Source of the DNA: Bacteroidales bacterium
GTDB lineage: Bacteria; Bacteroidota; Bacteroidia; Bacteroidales; UBA10428
DNA length: 64,000 nucleotides
Direction of reading: 5' to 3'
Assembly (NCBI GenBank): GCA_035299085.1
Contig: DATGXG010000045.1
Span: forward strand, 1-64,000
The notes under the pieces are model-generated. The model did not search any database and was not told where the DNA came from. It worked only from the letters and a program-made list of their open reading frames with translations. Position numbers and translations under genes: made by a program. Shown in pieces: positions 28,312-38,357 of the stretch; position 1 is the first letter of the stretch; the number at the start of each line of letters is the position of its first letter.

Positions 28312-28509
28312 AACGATACTATTTTTTTTTGCACAACGTTTAATGTGAGATCAACAATTATTAAACCAATTCAAAGTGACCCATTAATTTAGTCAATTTG
28401 TCAAATTAATTTTTATCAGCCTGCCATTATGTCCGCTATTTATCAATGTTTTTGCTGAAACCCGACCCGTTTATTTTCGTAATATCATGAGCCCAAACAA
28501 TACCGGCCA

Positions 28510-31500
28510 ATGAGTGAAAAGATCCTCAAAGCTTTAATGGAATTATTCGCGATCATCGCCAGTCCCGAAGGAAATGACAAGGACAGGCGATCGGTTGTTT
28601 TATCCTTTCTTGGCCGACAGCTGAACCAGGATCTTGTTAAGGATTATATTAAGATCTTTGATACATTCTATGAAAAACACCAGGCGCTGAATATTGAGCG
28701 CGGGAATAAAAGGATTGGGGCTGATTCGGTTAAGGTTCTCAGGATTTGCAATGATATCAACAAAGAACTGGCCCAGAAACAGAAGGTCATTGTGCTGGTA
28801 CAACTTTTTGAATTCGTAAAGTCGAACGGAAATGATATAAGTGACCAGGAATTTGCTTTCATTACGGCTGTTGCCGAGTCGTTTTATATTCCCCCCGAGG
28901 AGTATACGCTGATTCGCGATTTTACACTTAATACTTTTGATAATATTCCCGAAAGCAAGGAACTTCTTGTTGTAAATAACAGCAAAAAACCGTCCTTCAA
29001 ATACATAAAACACTTTTATTCCGAATACCTCACCGGTAATATCTGGATCATTCATATTGCATCTGCCGGTATGTATTTTTTACGATATATCGGCGAAAAT
29101 GAGCTTTACCTTAACAGCCAGATTATTCAGCAGGATAAAGTATTCACACTCACTACAGGTACTTCTATCAGGAATCATCATGTGAAACCGCTTTATTTCA
29201 GTGATATTGTTAGCGTTTTCAAAGAGGATGAAGCCACATCGAGGATTGTTTTTGAAGCTGAAGATGTCAGCTACCGGTTCAAAGGAGGAAATGCAGGAAT
29301 ACATCATCTTAGCTTCTGTGAAGAATCGGGCAGGCTTGTGGGCATTATGGGTTCAAGCGGGGCCGGAAAATCGACACTTCTCAATATTCTGAACGGTTCA
29401 ATGCAGCCGGCTGAAGGCAGGGTACTTATAAACGGCGTTGATATTTACCGGGATAAAGTAGGATCAAACGGGCTTATAGGACATGTATCCCAGGATGACC
29501 TGCTGATTGAAGAGCTTACCGTTTACCAGAACCTGTATTTCAATACCAAACTTTGTTTTGACAATTATTCAGCGGAACAGATAACAGAAGCAGTGAATAA
29601 CATGCTTCAGAACCTGGGCTTATATGATATAAAGGATGTCCAGGTTGGTACACCACTGAATAAAAAGATTTCCGGCGGTCAGCGAAAGAGACTGAACATT
29701 GCCCTTGAACTGATACGCGAACCGGCTATTCTTTTCCTGGACGAGCCCACCTCGGGTTTGTCATCAAGGGATTCTGAAAACATTATGGACCTGCTCAAGG
29801 ATCTCACCCTGAAAGGCAAGCTTGTTTTCGTTGTGATCCACCAGCCGTCATCCGATATTTTTAAAATGTTCGACAATCTTCTGATTCTCGATACCGGAGG
29901 TTATCTTATTTACAACGGCAACCCGGTGGATTCGATCACATACTTCAAATCAAAGGTCCACCAGGCAAATTGGGCTGACAGTGAATGCCATATCTGCGGG
30001 AATGTTAACCCCGAACAGATATTCAACATTGTTGAATCGATGGTGATTGATGAGTACGGTAAAGAAACCCGTACCCGGAAAATTTCACCCGAGGAATGGT
30101 TCGGATTTTTCAGGAATGCAGGATTGCCATTTAAAATTAAACCGGTTATTGAAAATCTGCTTCCCCCGGTTGCTTTTAAAGTACCTAACTTATTCAAACA
30201 ACTCGGCGTTTTCATCACCCGTGATGTGCTTGCAAAAATCGCCAATACACAATACCTGATCATTACACTTCTTGAAGCCCCTGTTCTTGCTTTCATCCTG
30301 GCTTTCATTATAAAGTATTTCAATATAAGCGAAACCAATGAGACAGGTTATACGCTGATGGAAAACAGCAATTTGCCTGTCTACCTTTTTATGTCGGTTA
30401 TTGTTGCCACGTTTATGGGACTTACGCTTAGCGCGGAAGAGATAATAAAGGACAGGAAGATTTTGAAACGCGAGGCATTCCTTAACCTGAGCTGGTCGGG
30501 GTACCTGCTTTCCAAACTAATGGTAATGATGACCATTTCGGCCATCCAGGCCCTTACATTTGTAATCATTGGTAACAGTGTGCTTGAGGTCAGGGGAATG
30601 TACTTCAAATTCTGGCTGATCCTTTTCAGCGCATGGACAGCATCCAATGTAATGGGACTGTTGATTTCCGACAGTTTTAAAACTGTGGTCACCATTTATA
30701 TTCTTATCCCGTTCCTTGTAATTCCTCAAATTGTGCTGAGCGGTGTAATCGTAAAGTATGAAAAGCTGAACCCGAAGATATCTTCTCCGAGTAAAATTCC
30801 CTTTTACGGTGAAATGATGACGGCACGCTGGGGATATGAGGCACTGGCTGTGGAACAGTTTATGCACAACGACTATGATGAGCCATTTTACGCCGTAAAC
30901 AAGGCGATGAGTATTGCGGAATACAAGAAAAATTACTGGATAAAGAACCTTGAAAACAAAATTGACTTCATCGAGAATGATTTAAGGAACCCCGGAAGTC
31001 ATGAAAAAACAAGAGGATATCTTGAGTTGCTCAGAAATGAATTGCTCTCAGAAATTCCGAATATTAAGAATATTCCTATTCAGAATGTTCAGAACATTGA
31101 TTATCCAAACCTGGCCAGTCTGAATCTGAGGGATATAAACCAGGGAGTCATTGATTCAACACGCCGGTTCATTAAAACCCTGAATAAGATTTATATCCGC
31201 ATTTACAACAATGCGAATGACGCAAAGGATAACCTGATCAGGATTCATGAACAAACGCCGGCCGATAAATTTGAATTCCTTGAACTAAAAAGACATTATC
31301 ACAACGAAAAGCTTACCGAATTTGTCGAAAATAACACTGAACTCATACGGATCATTGAATACAAGGGTCGCCTGTTCCAGAAGACCGATCCCATATATCT
31401 TGATCCTGTTCATCCTTTTATTAAAGCTCACTTTTACGCACCACGTAAAATGATATTCGGAAAATATTACAGCACATTTATAGTGAATGTGCTGGTAATA

Positions 31501-31602
31501 TGGTGCTTCTCACTATTCCTTTACCTGTTGCTATATTTCAGGGTGTTTAAGAAAATTCTGGACCTTATGGAGCAACTGACCGAACGCGACCAGCAAATAT
31601 AA
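28510..31602 (+). CDS. Large ABCG-like transporter with TerB-like N domain
   Basis: A 1030-residue half transporter. Residues 1-130 are helical and resemble TerB/tellurite-resistance-like domains; about 140-235 are beta-rich. The ABC ATPase follows: Walker A GSSGAGKST (about 280), signature SGGQRKR (about 388), Walker B ILFLDEPTSGLSS (about 406). The ATPase precedes the membrane part, the ABCG/White order. About six helices lie at 575-760, then a soluble region of about 220 residues, then a last helix near 995-1015. Substrate unknown. Faces the SiaC gene, with a palindromic terminator between. Confidence 0.85.
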   Translation: MSEKILKALMELFAIIASPEGNDKDRRSVVLSFLGRQLNQDLVKDYIKIFDTFYEKHQALNIERGNKRIGADSVKVLRICNDINKELAQKQKVIVLVQLFEFVKSNGNDISDQEFAFITAVAESFYIPPEEYTLIRDFTLNTFDNIPESKELLVVNNSKKPSFKYIKHFYSEYLTGNIWIIHIASAGMYFLRYIGENELYLNSQIIQQDKVFTLTTGTSIRNHHVKPLYFSDIVSVFKEDEATSRIVFEAEDVSYRFKGGNAGIHHLSFCEESGRLVGIMGSSGAGKSTLLNILNGSMQPAEGRVLINGVDIYRDKVGSNGLIGHVSQDDLLIEELTVYQNLYFNTKLCFDNYSAEQITEAVNNMLQNLGLYDIKDVQVGTPLNKKISGGQRKRLNIALELIREPAILFLDEPTSGLSSRDSENIMDLLKDLTLKGKLVFVVIHQPSSDIFKMFDNLLILDTGGYLIYNGNPVDSITYFKSKVHQANWADSECHICGNVNPEQIFNIVESMVIDEYGKETRTRKISPEEWFGFFRNAGLPFKIKPVIENLLPPVAFKVPNLFKQLGVFITRDVLAKIANTQYLIITLLEAPVLAFILAFIIKYFNISETNETGYTLMENSNLPVYLFMSVIVATFMGLTLSAEEIIKDRKILKREAFLNLSWSGYLLSKLMVMMTISAIQALTFVIIGNSVLEVRGMYFKFWLILFSAWTASNVMGLLISDSFKTVVTIYILIPFLVIPQIVLSGVIVKYEKLNPKISSPSKIPFYGEMMTARWGYEALAVEQFMHNDYDEPFYAVNKAMSIAEYKKNYWIKNLENKIDFIENDLRNPGSHEKTRGYLELLRNELLSEIPNIKNIPIQNVQNIDYPNLASLNLRDINQGVIDSTRRFIKTLNKIYIRIYNNANDAKDNLIRIHEQTPADKFEFLELKRHYHNEKLTEFVENNTELIRIIEYKGRLFQKTDPIYLDPVHPFIKAHFYAPRKMIFGKYYSTFIVNVLVIWCFSLFLYLLLYFRVFKKILDLMEQLTERDQQI

Positions 31603-31606
31603 AAAA

Positions 31607-31636
31607 GGGTGTCTCACTAGTGAAACACCCTCTTCT
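31607..31636. terminator. Bidirectional palindromic terminator
   Basis: A 24-base near-perfect palindrome (GGGTGTcTCAC/TAGTGAaACACCC, 31607-31630), flanked by six A upstream and a pyrimidine run downstream. It sits between the convergent ABC transporter and siaC genes and would serve both. Confidence 0.75.
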
Positions 31637-31656
31637 TGTATTTACGCAGTATTTAT

Positions 31657-32037
31657 TTAATCAACAATCTCGATCATTTTAAAAGGTACCCGGATAATGG
31701 ATTCATAATCCTCACCGGCCTCAAGCATATCCTCATCATCTTCCTCATAATACCAGTTGATGACAACGTCATGCTTGGACTTATGAATGGCCTCAAGTTT
31801 TTTGAAAACATCAAGAATACACTTTGAAGAACTGGTGTTGAAGTATTCCAACTGAATATTAACAAGTGTTTTCTTTAACGGGCTCTTTGCATACTCCTCA
31901 AGCCAGTCCACAAGGGGTTTATAAAATTCTATGGAGTTTTCAGGTATTGACCGTCCTTTGATTTCCACTATGCCTTCTTCAGGGAAGAACTTAATGGAAG
32001 GGGTTTTGGGAGTACTTTCGATGTTAATTGGTTCCAT
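31657..32037 (-). CDS. siaC: SiaC-family regulatory phosphoprotein (DUF1987)
   Basis: A 126-residue protein with the DUF1987/SiaC pattern: TPKTPSIKFFPEEG at the start, then SIPENS, FYKPLVDWLEEY and the loop EYFNTSSSKCILD. In Pseudomonas SiaC the phosphorylated residue is T68; here T68 sits at the same number in that loop. SiaC in its unphosphorylated form binds and activates a diguanylate cyclase there. The SiaB-family kinase gene is 27 bases upstream, so the two form one operon. No SiaA phosphatase or SiaD cyclase is nearby. Confidence 0.88.
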   Translation of the reverse strand: MEPINIESTPKTPSIKFFPEEGIVEIKGRSIPENSIEFYKPLVDWLEEYAKSPLKKTLVNIQLEYFNTSSSKCILDVFKKLEAIHKSKHDVVINWYYEEDDEDMLEAGEDYESIIRVPFKMIEIVD

Positions 32038-32064
32038 ATGTTAAGTAGGTGTATTCTTTAGTAA

Positions 32065-32610
32065 TTAAATCGTAATAGTAAGATTGAAAAAATAATAATT
32101 ATCGTTATAATTAAAGAACTCGTATTCAAGTTTGTTTCCTGATTTCCTAGCTATATCAACCAGTCCCAGTCCGCCACCGCCTTTTGCAGAAAGTTTCTGA
32201 TGGTTCAGGATAAATTTATACATATCCTTAAGCTCATCTTTTGAAAGAGAATTTATTTTATCAATTTTCTCTTTAAGGAATTTAATGCGACGGGAATTAA
32301 TGAAATTTCCCGTTGTAACCCTGTAGTAATCCTGTTCACGTGTAACAACAAGAACTCCGAACTTAGGATCAAGCGGTTCTTCAAGGCCTTCGTGTGTTGT
32401 CTCTATGTGATGAAAAAGATTTTGCAGACTTTCAACCAGCACATTGTAGATTTTCTTCCGAAGTTTGCTGTCAGCATCAGCCTCCTCGAGCTTCTTTTCA
32501 ACACCTTCAAGAATGTCGTTTATAAGTTCTGATGTGATACTTCCTTTGTAAGCCAGTATAACATCACCCTTACTGAGATTGGAGTAGTATTCCTGTAAAT
32601 TAAAGCTCAT
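32065..32610 (-). CDS. siaB: SiaB-family protein kinase (DUF6272)
   Basis: A 181-residue GHKL-type serine/threonine kinase. An N box can be seen around LVESLQNLFHHIE, and the glycine-rich ATP lid is GGGGLGLVDIARKSG (near 148-162). In Pseudomonas SiaB phosphorylates SiaC and so switches off the diguanylate cyclase it activates. Here it is the first gene of a siaB-siaC pair. A CAAATATA stretch (minus strand TATATTTG) at 32651-32658 is a likely -7 box. Confidence 0.88.
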   Translation of the reverse strand: MSFNLQEYYSNLSKGDVILAYKGSITSELINDILEGVEKKLEEADADSKLRKKIYNVLVESLQNLFHHIETTHEGLEEPLDPKFGVLVVTREQDYYRVTTGNFINSRRIKFLKEKIDKINSLSKDELKDMYKFILNHQKLSAKGGGGLGLVDIARKSGNKLEYEFFNYNDNYYFFNLTITI

Positions 32611-32650
32611 AAAAGGCTGGTTGCATCTTTACCAGGTAATTGACATTGAA

Positions 32651-32658
32651 CAAATATA
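32651..32658 (-). promoter_or_regulatory. -7 box of siaB-siaC
   Basis: Minus strand TATATTTG fits TAnnTTTG about 40 bases before the siaB start. No TTG at the standard distance. The remaining gap to 32827 shows no other signal. Confidence 0.4.
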
Positions 32659-32827
32659 TAAAAAAAAATTCGTGTAAAGTCCATCACTGAATTAAAGAAT
32701 TGATTTACGGTATATTTCAGCTACCTGTGTTCCTGTTTACAAAACGGATAATTGAAGACCAGTGTTACAATCTTTGTTGTTTATTCCTTAATTACCGCGG
32801 TTTTAGTGACGGAATACATTATACATG

Positions 32828-33982
32828 TTACGAATCGCTTGTTTTTGGTGCCTTTTTTGATCCCTGGTACAGTGAATAGTGATTAAACCTGCATTCAAGC
32901 TGTCCATTATAAACCTGTATCCGGGGAGAAGGATGCAAACCAACATTTTTCATAGCCTCTGCATTAGAACTCAGAATCCATGCATCAAAACCCGAAAAGT
33001 CCTTTTTTAGTTTATCCCCGATAGTTTTATATAAGTCGTTAAGATTTTGCTGTACAATCCTTTCACCATAAGGAGGGTTCAGAATAACAGTTCCCGGAGC
33101 ATCAGGCGGAACCACATCTGCAAGGTGCATTGTATTGAACCGGATGTATTTAAAAACACCTGCATTTTGGGAATGGCGAATAGCGAGCCTTACAGCATCT
33201 GCTGAAATATCAGAAGCTTCTATGCTGATTTCATTATTCTTCAATTCTCTTTTCTTTTCATTTACAATGGCGTTAAAAATATTCGGATCGTAATCTTTCC
33301 ATTTCCTGAAACCATATTCAGCACGAATGTCGCCCGGCCAAATATCTGCTGCCATCATGGCTGCTTCTATTGCAATCGTTCCCGAGCCACACATAAAATC
33401 GACCAGCGGAGTATTTTTTTTCCACCCTGATAATCGCACAAGCCCTGCAGCGAGTACCTCATTCAACGGGGCAGGACCCTGCTTAACCCTGTATCCTCTT
33501 CTGTGCAAAGAATCACCACTGCTATCGCGTGCAATTTTTATATTGCGGTCACTTATATGCGCGTTAATCCTTAAAACCGGATTATCCAGGTCAACTGAAG
33601 GACGGCTTCCAAATTTGTCGCGAAATTGATCCACAACAGCATCTTTGATTTTTTGCGCTATATATTGAGAATGTGAGAAAAGCCCTGTGTTCATTGATAC
33701 ATCAACAGCCAGGGTGTCGTTAACTCCCATGAAACGGTCCCACCGGATGGTTCTTATAAAATCATAAAGCTGCTGTTCATTTCCAATTTCCGCCTCAGTC
33801 AATGGAACCAGTATTTTGAGAGCCGTTCGTAATTTAAAATTTGCGAGGTACAAGACTTTTTTGTCACCTTCAAAACTCACTGCCCTGCTTAATAATTTAA
33901 TTCCCGATGCACCGATTTCCTGCAGTTCATCAGCCAGTATTTTTTCAAATCCGAAAAGAGTTTTGGCAATATATTCCGCCAT
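32828..33982 (-). CDS. THUMP-domain 23S rRNA (guanine-N2) methyltransferase, RlmL-like
   Basis: A 384-residue RNA methyltransferase. N-terminal ferredoxin-like and THUMP domains (1-160) bind RNA; the Rossmann domain has LVDFMCGSGTIAIEAA as motif I and ILNPPYGER as the NPPY catalytic motif for N2-guanine methylation. It corresponds to the N-terminal half of E. coli RlmL (G2445), without the fused RlmK half. Last of four minus-strand genes (S41 peptidase, pnuC, nadR-type kinase, this), 15 bases after the kinase. Confidence 0.9.
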   Translation of the reverse strand: MAEYIAKTLFGFEKILADELQEIGASGIKLLSRAVSFEGDKKVLYLANFKLRTALKILVPLTEAEIGNEQQLYDFIRTIRWDRFMGVNDTLAVDVSMNTGLFSHSQYIAQKIKDAVVDQFRDKFGSRPSVDLDNPVLRINAHISDRNIKIARDSSGDSLHRRGYRVKQGPAPLNEVLAAGLVRLSGWKKNTPLVDFMCGSGTIAIEAAMMAADIWPGDIRAEYGFRKWKDYDPNIFNAIVNEKKRELKNNEISIEASDISADAVRLAIRHSQNAGVFKYIRFNTMHLADVVPPDAPGTVILNPPYGERIVQQNLNDLYKTIGDKLKKDFSGFDAWILSSNAEAMKNVGLHPSPRIQVYNGQLECRFNHYSLYQGSKKAPKTSDS

Positions 33983-33997
33983 AAGGAAAGTTTAAAA

Positions 33998-34525
33998 TTA
34001 TGAGCAAATATCCGGAAAAAATCGTTCAATAGCTTCAATGGCGTGAATTAACCGTTCAGAATCTGTCCCTGTAATTACAGCATACCGGCAACCCTTATCC
34101 TGAAGCTCTTTCTCATATATCGAGTAAAGTTTTTCACGCATCTCACCGCCATTTTCCCTTACATCGTCTGCCGTCCAGGGAATTTCTGTATTACAAAGCA
34201 GGTAAAGATCGATAGTTCCGCTTTTTAATTCTTCATCAATCCATCCGGGATATTTTCCGAAAACCACATTAAACCAGACCTTGGTAATGATGAGATAAGT
34301 ATCAAAAAAGGCTATCCCTGCTCCGGAAGGAACATCCTGTTTTGCCTGCCTCCTCTGCACTTCTGCAATATGCACCACATCATCGTAAGTATACTCGCGC
34401 TGAAGTGATCCGATAAAATCTCTTGCATATTCAGAGAAATAAGGGGCATTATAATGTTCTGCCAGCTGAACCGTGAGGGTAGATTTTCCGGTGCATTCCG
34501 GACCGGTAAGTGCAACCCGGATCAT
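33998..34525 (-). CDS. NadR-type ribosylnicotinamide kinase (P-loop)
   Basis: A 175-residue P-loop kinase equal to the C-terminal kinase domain of NadR, without the regulator or adenylyltransferase domains. Walker A is GPECTGKST (8-16); YFSEYARDF and FFDTYLIITKVW are the family's substrate-side blocks. It would phosphorylate nicotinamide riboside to NMN inside the cell and so trap the vitamin brought in by PnuC. Overlaps pnuC by four bases. Confidence 0.88.
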   Translation of the reverse strand: MIRVALTGPECTGKSTLTVQLAEHYNAPYFSEYARDFIGSLQREYTYDDVVHIAEVQRRQAKQDVPSGAGIAFFDTYLIITKVWFNVVFGKYPGWIDEELKSGTIDLYLLCNTEIPWTADDVRENGGEMREKLYSIYEKELQDKGCRYAVITGTDSERLIHAIEAIERFFPDICS

Positions 34526-35130
34526 TTATTACGGGTTTGAATTTCTTTTTTCCAGTCGAAAAAACCTTTAACGGCCAGCACATCATAAACCAGGAAAAGA
34601 ACAGCACTGGGATAAAGTGATTTATACAACATAGCAGACAAGGATAACGCATTCAGAATTATCCAGAAAAGCCATTGCTCGACGAATTTTTGCGTAAGCA
34701 TCCAGGTTGCAACCATACCTCCTGAAGTAAGGACAGCATCCAGAAGAGCCATATCAGAATCAGTGAACCTGATCAGAATGAAATACACAGGGATTGCGAT
34801 AAGTACGGTTGAAACGATGCAACCGGCAAGCCATTTTACGGGAGTATGCCTTATTAATAAAGAATTGTTTCCGCTTCCCTCTTTTTTTCCTGCCCAGTTA
34901 TACCATCCATAAAAACCAATAATCACATAATAAATATAGAGAAGAGAATACGCGAAAATTTTCGACTTATAAAAGATCCATATATAAATCGCAGAAGAAA
35001 TTATGCCAAATAACCAGAGCAGAGTTTTCTCACGGATAGTGAACAGGATATAAAGCAATCCTGTCGCTACAGCGATAATCTCCAGATAATGTGTTAGTAA
35101 CCAGTGAATGGCATTTGAAGCGAAATTCAT
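34522..35130 (-). CDS. pnuC: Nicotinamide riboside transporter PnuC
   Basis: A 202-residue membrane protein with seven helices and the PnuC marks WLFGIISSAIYIWIF, YYVIIGFYGWYNW and the C-terminal W-K-K motif (FFDWKKEI). PnuC works by facilitated diffusion, with trapping by a cytosolic kinase; the overlapping kinase gene fits nicotinamide riboside. Some Bacteroidota PnuC relatives carry thiamine instead, but there is no thiamine gene or TPP riboswitch here. Starts four bases after the S41 peptidase stop. Confidence 0.9.
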   Translation of the reverse strand: MNFASNAIHWLLTHYLEIIAVATGLLYILFTIREKTLLWLFGIISSAIYIWIFYKSKIFAYSLLYIYYVIIGFYGWYNWAGKKEGSGNNSLLIRHTPVKWLAGCIVSTVLIAIPVYFILIRFTDSDMALLDAVLTSGGMVATWMLTQKFVEQWLFWIILNALSLSAMLYKSLYPSAVLFLVYDVLAVKGFFDWKKEIQTRNK

Positions 35131-35134
35131 GAAC

Positions 35135-36736
35135 CTACTTCTTGTTTAAAAGCATAGCTTCATATTTGTCCCAGTTTTTAAGTATGGTGACTGCAGTCTG
35201 AAATTTCGGCTCAGTGTCATTAATGACTTCGTAAAATTCGCTGTTGGTCCACAAATCCCTGGCCATGTAGGCTTTAATCAATGCAGCTAACTGTTCTTTT
35301 GAAAGCTGGAAATCTTTCTCATTAAAGGCAATACCCTTATCCGTTCCGAACTTTATGAAATTGTCGAATAATGGCTGATCAATTTCAAAATAGTTTTTGA
35401 AGCTTTCAATATCCTTATATTTTGATATGAGGTTACGGCGATTAATATCGACATACTCAAGAACAAACTGATCAATGACTCTTTTCCTTACCAACTGCTG
35501 GTAGTAATCGGTGTAATGACTTGTATCGATTGAAACAAAGTAATCAGGCATAATGCCGCCGCCACCATATACAAGCCTTGTATTCTTAAGTGTATAATAT
35601 TTGAGTGAATCAGCAAAATGAATGCTGTCCTTATGAGCCAGTTCACCTTTGTTGTACCTGTTAATAAGGTCCTTCTCGTAATCGTCCCTGCTCATATTGT
35701 AAGGTTTCTGAATCAACCTTCCGGTGGGAGTATAATATTTTGCAACCGTCAGCCGGATCATTGACTGATCTGGAAGCAATAACGGTTTTTGTACCAATCC
35801 TTTTCCGTATGATCTGCGTCCAACAATGATTCCCCTGTCCCAATCCTGTATGGCTCCTGAAAGAATTTCGCTGGCTGAAGCCGATCCTTCATCAATGAGA
35901 ATAACAAGGTGTCCCTTTTCAAAAAGGCCTTCGCGGGTGGCGTAATATTCCTTCTTGGGACTGTTAATTCCCTGGGTATACAGGATGAGTTTTCCGGCAT
36001 CAAGGAATTGATCTGCCAGCTTAATGGCTACTTCGAGGTATCCCCCGCCATTGCCTGTAAGATCGAGGATGAGGTTCTTCACATTCTCCTTCTTAAGTTC
36101 AGATAAGGCTTTTGTGAACTCATCCATTGTGGTCATTGAGAACCGGTTTACTTTGATATATCCGATATCTTCACTTACCTTATACGTAGCGTCAATGCTG
36201 TAAATAGGAATTTTATCCCTGATGATATCATAATCGAGTAATTCGCTGTTGCCTCGCCTGAGAAGGGAGATAGTAACTTTTGATCCTTTTTTTCCCCTGA
36301 GCATGGCAAAAACATCATCCGACTTAATGCCGGTTCCGGCTATATTTTTTCCATCCACTTTAATCAGACGGTCACCGCTAAGTACTCCGGCCTTATCCGA
36401 AGGTCCCCCCGCTACCGGAGAAATGATGTAAACCGTGTCATTGAGAATATTAAATGAAACTCCGATTCCTTCAAAATTGCCCTGTAATGGCTCATTGAGC
36501 TGGGCAACCTCATCTTTTGTAAGATAGGAGGAATGCGGGTCAAGATCTTTCAGCAGTTCGGTAATGGCATGTTCCACCAATGAATTCTCATTAACAGTAT
36601 CCACATAGTACTTTTCGATCCATTCAAGGACTTTGCCGAATTTATAGGTCTGTTCATTGAACATCTGTGAATACCCACTGACTGAACCCGTACCAACTAT
36701 ACAGGCAACCAGTACATAACGCAATAACTTATTCAT
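35135..36736 (-). CDS. S41-family C-terminal processing peptidase
   Basis: A 533-residue periplasmic serine protease of the CtpA/Prc family. Signal peptide at 1-23; helical segment; PDZ domain (about 85-175, GIGVSFNILNDTVYI to GRLIKVDG-like parts); S41 core with the serine in DEGSASASEILSG and the lysine in GRRSYGKGLVQ; then a Bacteroidota C-terminal extension. It trims or degrades exported proteins by their C termini. The start has an unusually clear ribosome-binding site for this phylum (AGGAG eleven bases upstream, plus strand 36745-36751 region). First gene of the pnuC-nadR-rlmL run. Confidence 0.92.
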   Translation of the reverse strand: MNKLLRYVLVACIVGTGSVSGYSQMFNEQTYKFGKVLEWIEKYYVDTVNENSLVEHAITELLKDLDPHSSYLTKDEVAQLNEPLQGNFEGIGVSFNILNDTVYIISPVAGGPSDKAGVLSGDRLIKVDGKNIAGTGIKSDDVFAMLRGKKGSKVTISLLRRGNSELLDYDIIRDKIPIYSIDATYKVSEDIGYIKVNRFSMTTMDEFTKALSELKKENVKNLILDLTGNGGGYLEVAIKLADQFLDAGKLILYTQGINSPKKEYYATREGLFEKGHLVILIDEGSASASEILSGAIQDWDRGIIVGRRSYGKGLVQKPLLLPDQSMIRLTVAKYYTPTGRLIQKPYNMSRDDYEKDLINRYNKGELAHKDSIHFADSLKYYTLKNTRLVYGGGGIMPDYFVSIDTSHYTDYYQQLVRKRVIDQFVLEYVDINRRNLISKYKDIESFKNYFEIDQPLFDNFIKFGTDKGIAFNEKDFQLSKEQLAALIKAYMARDLWTNSEFYEVINDTEPKFQTAVTILKNWDKYEAMLLNKK

Positions 36737-36784
36737 ATTTTATTTCTCCTAATCCTAAAATGATACCATCAGATAATCATACGC

Positions 36785-38314
36785 TTATTCCCATTCAATA
36801 GTTGCAGGAGGCTTTGAACTGATATCGTATACAACCCGATTAACTCCCTTTACTTTATTGATGATCCGGTTGGAAATATGTGCAAGAAAATCATAAGGAA
36901 GTTGTGCCCAGTCAGCAGTCATCCCGTCTGTAGATGTTACAGCCCTTAGGGCAACAACGTTTTCATAAGTTCGTTCATCACCCATAACGCCTACCGATTG
37001 CACCGGAAGAAGAATGGCAGCTGCCTGCCATACACTGTCGTACAGGTTAAAATCGCGCAGACCGCCAATGAAAATATCATCCACTTCCTGAAGAATTCTT
37101 ACTTTCTCAGGGGTTATGTCGCTTATGATACGGATGGCAAGTCCCGGTCCCGGGAACGGGTGCCTGTTGAGAATCAGAGGATCAATGTTAAGAGCCTTCC
37201 CTACTCGTCGCACTTCATCTTTAAACAGCAATTTCAAAGGTTCAACCACTTTGAGATGCATTTTCTCGGGTAAACCTCCTACATTATGGTGCGATTTTAT
37301 GGTGGCTGAAGGACCATTTACAGAAACCGACTCGATTACGTCGGGATATATGGTTCCCTGGGCAAGCCACTTAACATCTTTTATCTTATGGGCTTCCTTA
37401 TCGAATACTGTAATGAAATTCCTCCCGATGATCTTCCTTTTTTGTTCAGGTTCATAAACACCTTTAAGGTCATCGAGGAACATAGCCCCTGCATCCACTC
37501 CCACTACATTTAAGCCCATATGCTTATAGGAGGCCAGCACTTTTTCAAATTCGTTTTTTCGCAATAACCCGTTATCTACAAAAATGCAGGTAAGGTTATT
37601 ACCAATTGCCCTGTGCAGAAGTATGGAAGCTACAGATGAATCCACACCGCCGGAAAGACCCAGAACTACCTTGTCGTTTCCGAGCATTTCCTTAAGCTTG
37701 GCTATAGACTCATGGATAAAGGATTCGGGTGTCCAGTTCTGACGGCAGCCGCAAATATCAACTACAAAATTGCGGAGAATAGCCAGTCCTTCGGTAGTAT
37801 GATAAACTTCAGGATGGAACTGTATGCCGTATGTGCTTTCGCCCTGCACTTCAAAAGCACCGATAGGCACATCTTCTGTGTTTCCGGCAATATGGTAACC
37901 TTCAGGGAGAGTAACAATGGTGTCGCCATGCGACATCCATACCTGCGAATTATTCTTTATCCCCCTGAAAAGACGGCAATCGGTTTTAGTAATATTCAGG
38001 CTTGCCCTGCCGTATTCACGTGAAGCGGAAGGAGCAACCTCACCGCCGAAATAATGCGAAAGATACTGGGCGCCATAGCAAATGCCAAGTATGGGCATTT
38101 TACCCTTGACAGTTTTAAGATCAGGGATCGGGGCATTTTTATCACGCACTGACGAAGGGCTTCCTGAAAGGATGATACCTTTTACTGACTGGTCAATCAC
38201 TTTCTGAGAATTGAAAGGCCATATTTCGCAATATACATTGAGTTCCCTCACCCTGCGGGCGATTAACTGGGTATACTGTGAACCGAAATCTAAAATGATT
38301 ATTTTTTCTTCCAC
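36785..38314 (-). CDS. guaA: GMP synthase (glutamine-hydrolysing)
   Basis: A 509-residue enzyme converting XMP to GMP. Class I glutamine amidotransferase domain with nucleophile C79 (GICYGAQYL) and HPEVYHT; ATP pyrophosphatase domain with SGGVDSSVA (near 217); dimerisation domain ending KPPATIEWE, as in nearly all GuaA. Starts with GTG (38312-38314 on the minus strand), with [17 protein letters not shown] as the expected N terminus. A box at 38344-38351 fits its promoter. Confidence 0.97.
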   Translation of the reverse strand: MEEKIIILDFGSQYTQLIARRVRELNVYCEIWPFNSQKVIDQSVKGIILSGSPSSVRDKNAPIPDLKTVKGKMPILGICYGAQYLSHYFGGEVAPSASREYGRASLNITKTDCRLFRGIKNNSQVWMSHGDTIVTLPEGYHIAGNTEDVPIGAFEVQGESTYGIQFHPEVYHTTEGLAILRNFVVDICGCRQNWTPESFIHESIAKLKEMLGNDKVVLGLSGGVDSSVASILLHRAIGNNLTCIFVDNGLLRKNEFEKVLASYKHMGLNVVGVDAGAMFLDDLKGVYEPEQKRKIIGRNFITVFDKEAHKIKDVKWLAQGTIYPDVIESVSVNGPSATIKSHHNVGGLPEKMHLKVVEPLKLLFKDEVRRVGKALNIDPLILNRHPFPGPGLAIRIISDITPEKVRILQEVDDIFIGGLRDFNLYDSVWQAAAILLPVQSVGVMGDERTYENVVALRAVTSTDGMTADWAQLPYDFLAHISNRIINKVKGVNRVVYDISSKPPATIEWE

Positions 38315-38343
38315 CTGGGAAATTGTGCTATAAAATGAATGTG

Positions 38344-38351
38344 CAAATATA
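38344..38351 (-). promoter_or_regulatory. -7 box of guaA
   Basis: Minus strand TATATTTG fits TAnnTTTG 30 bases before the guaA GTG start. It overlaps the 3' side of rnz by up to the rnz stop region only. No TTG at the usual spacing. Confidence 0.35.
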
Positions 38352-38357
38352 AGACTT

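Noticed and set aside
35135..36736. Thiamine role for the PnuC-kinase pair
   Set aside because: No TPP riboswitch or thiamine gene is seen, and the kinase is the NadR type, so nicotinamide riboside is the simpler reading.
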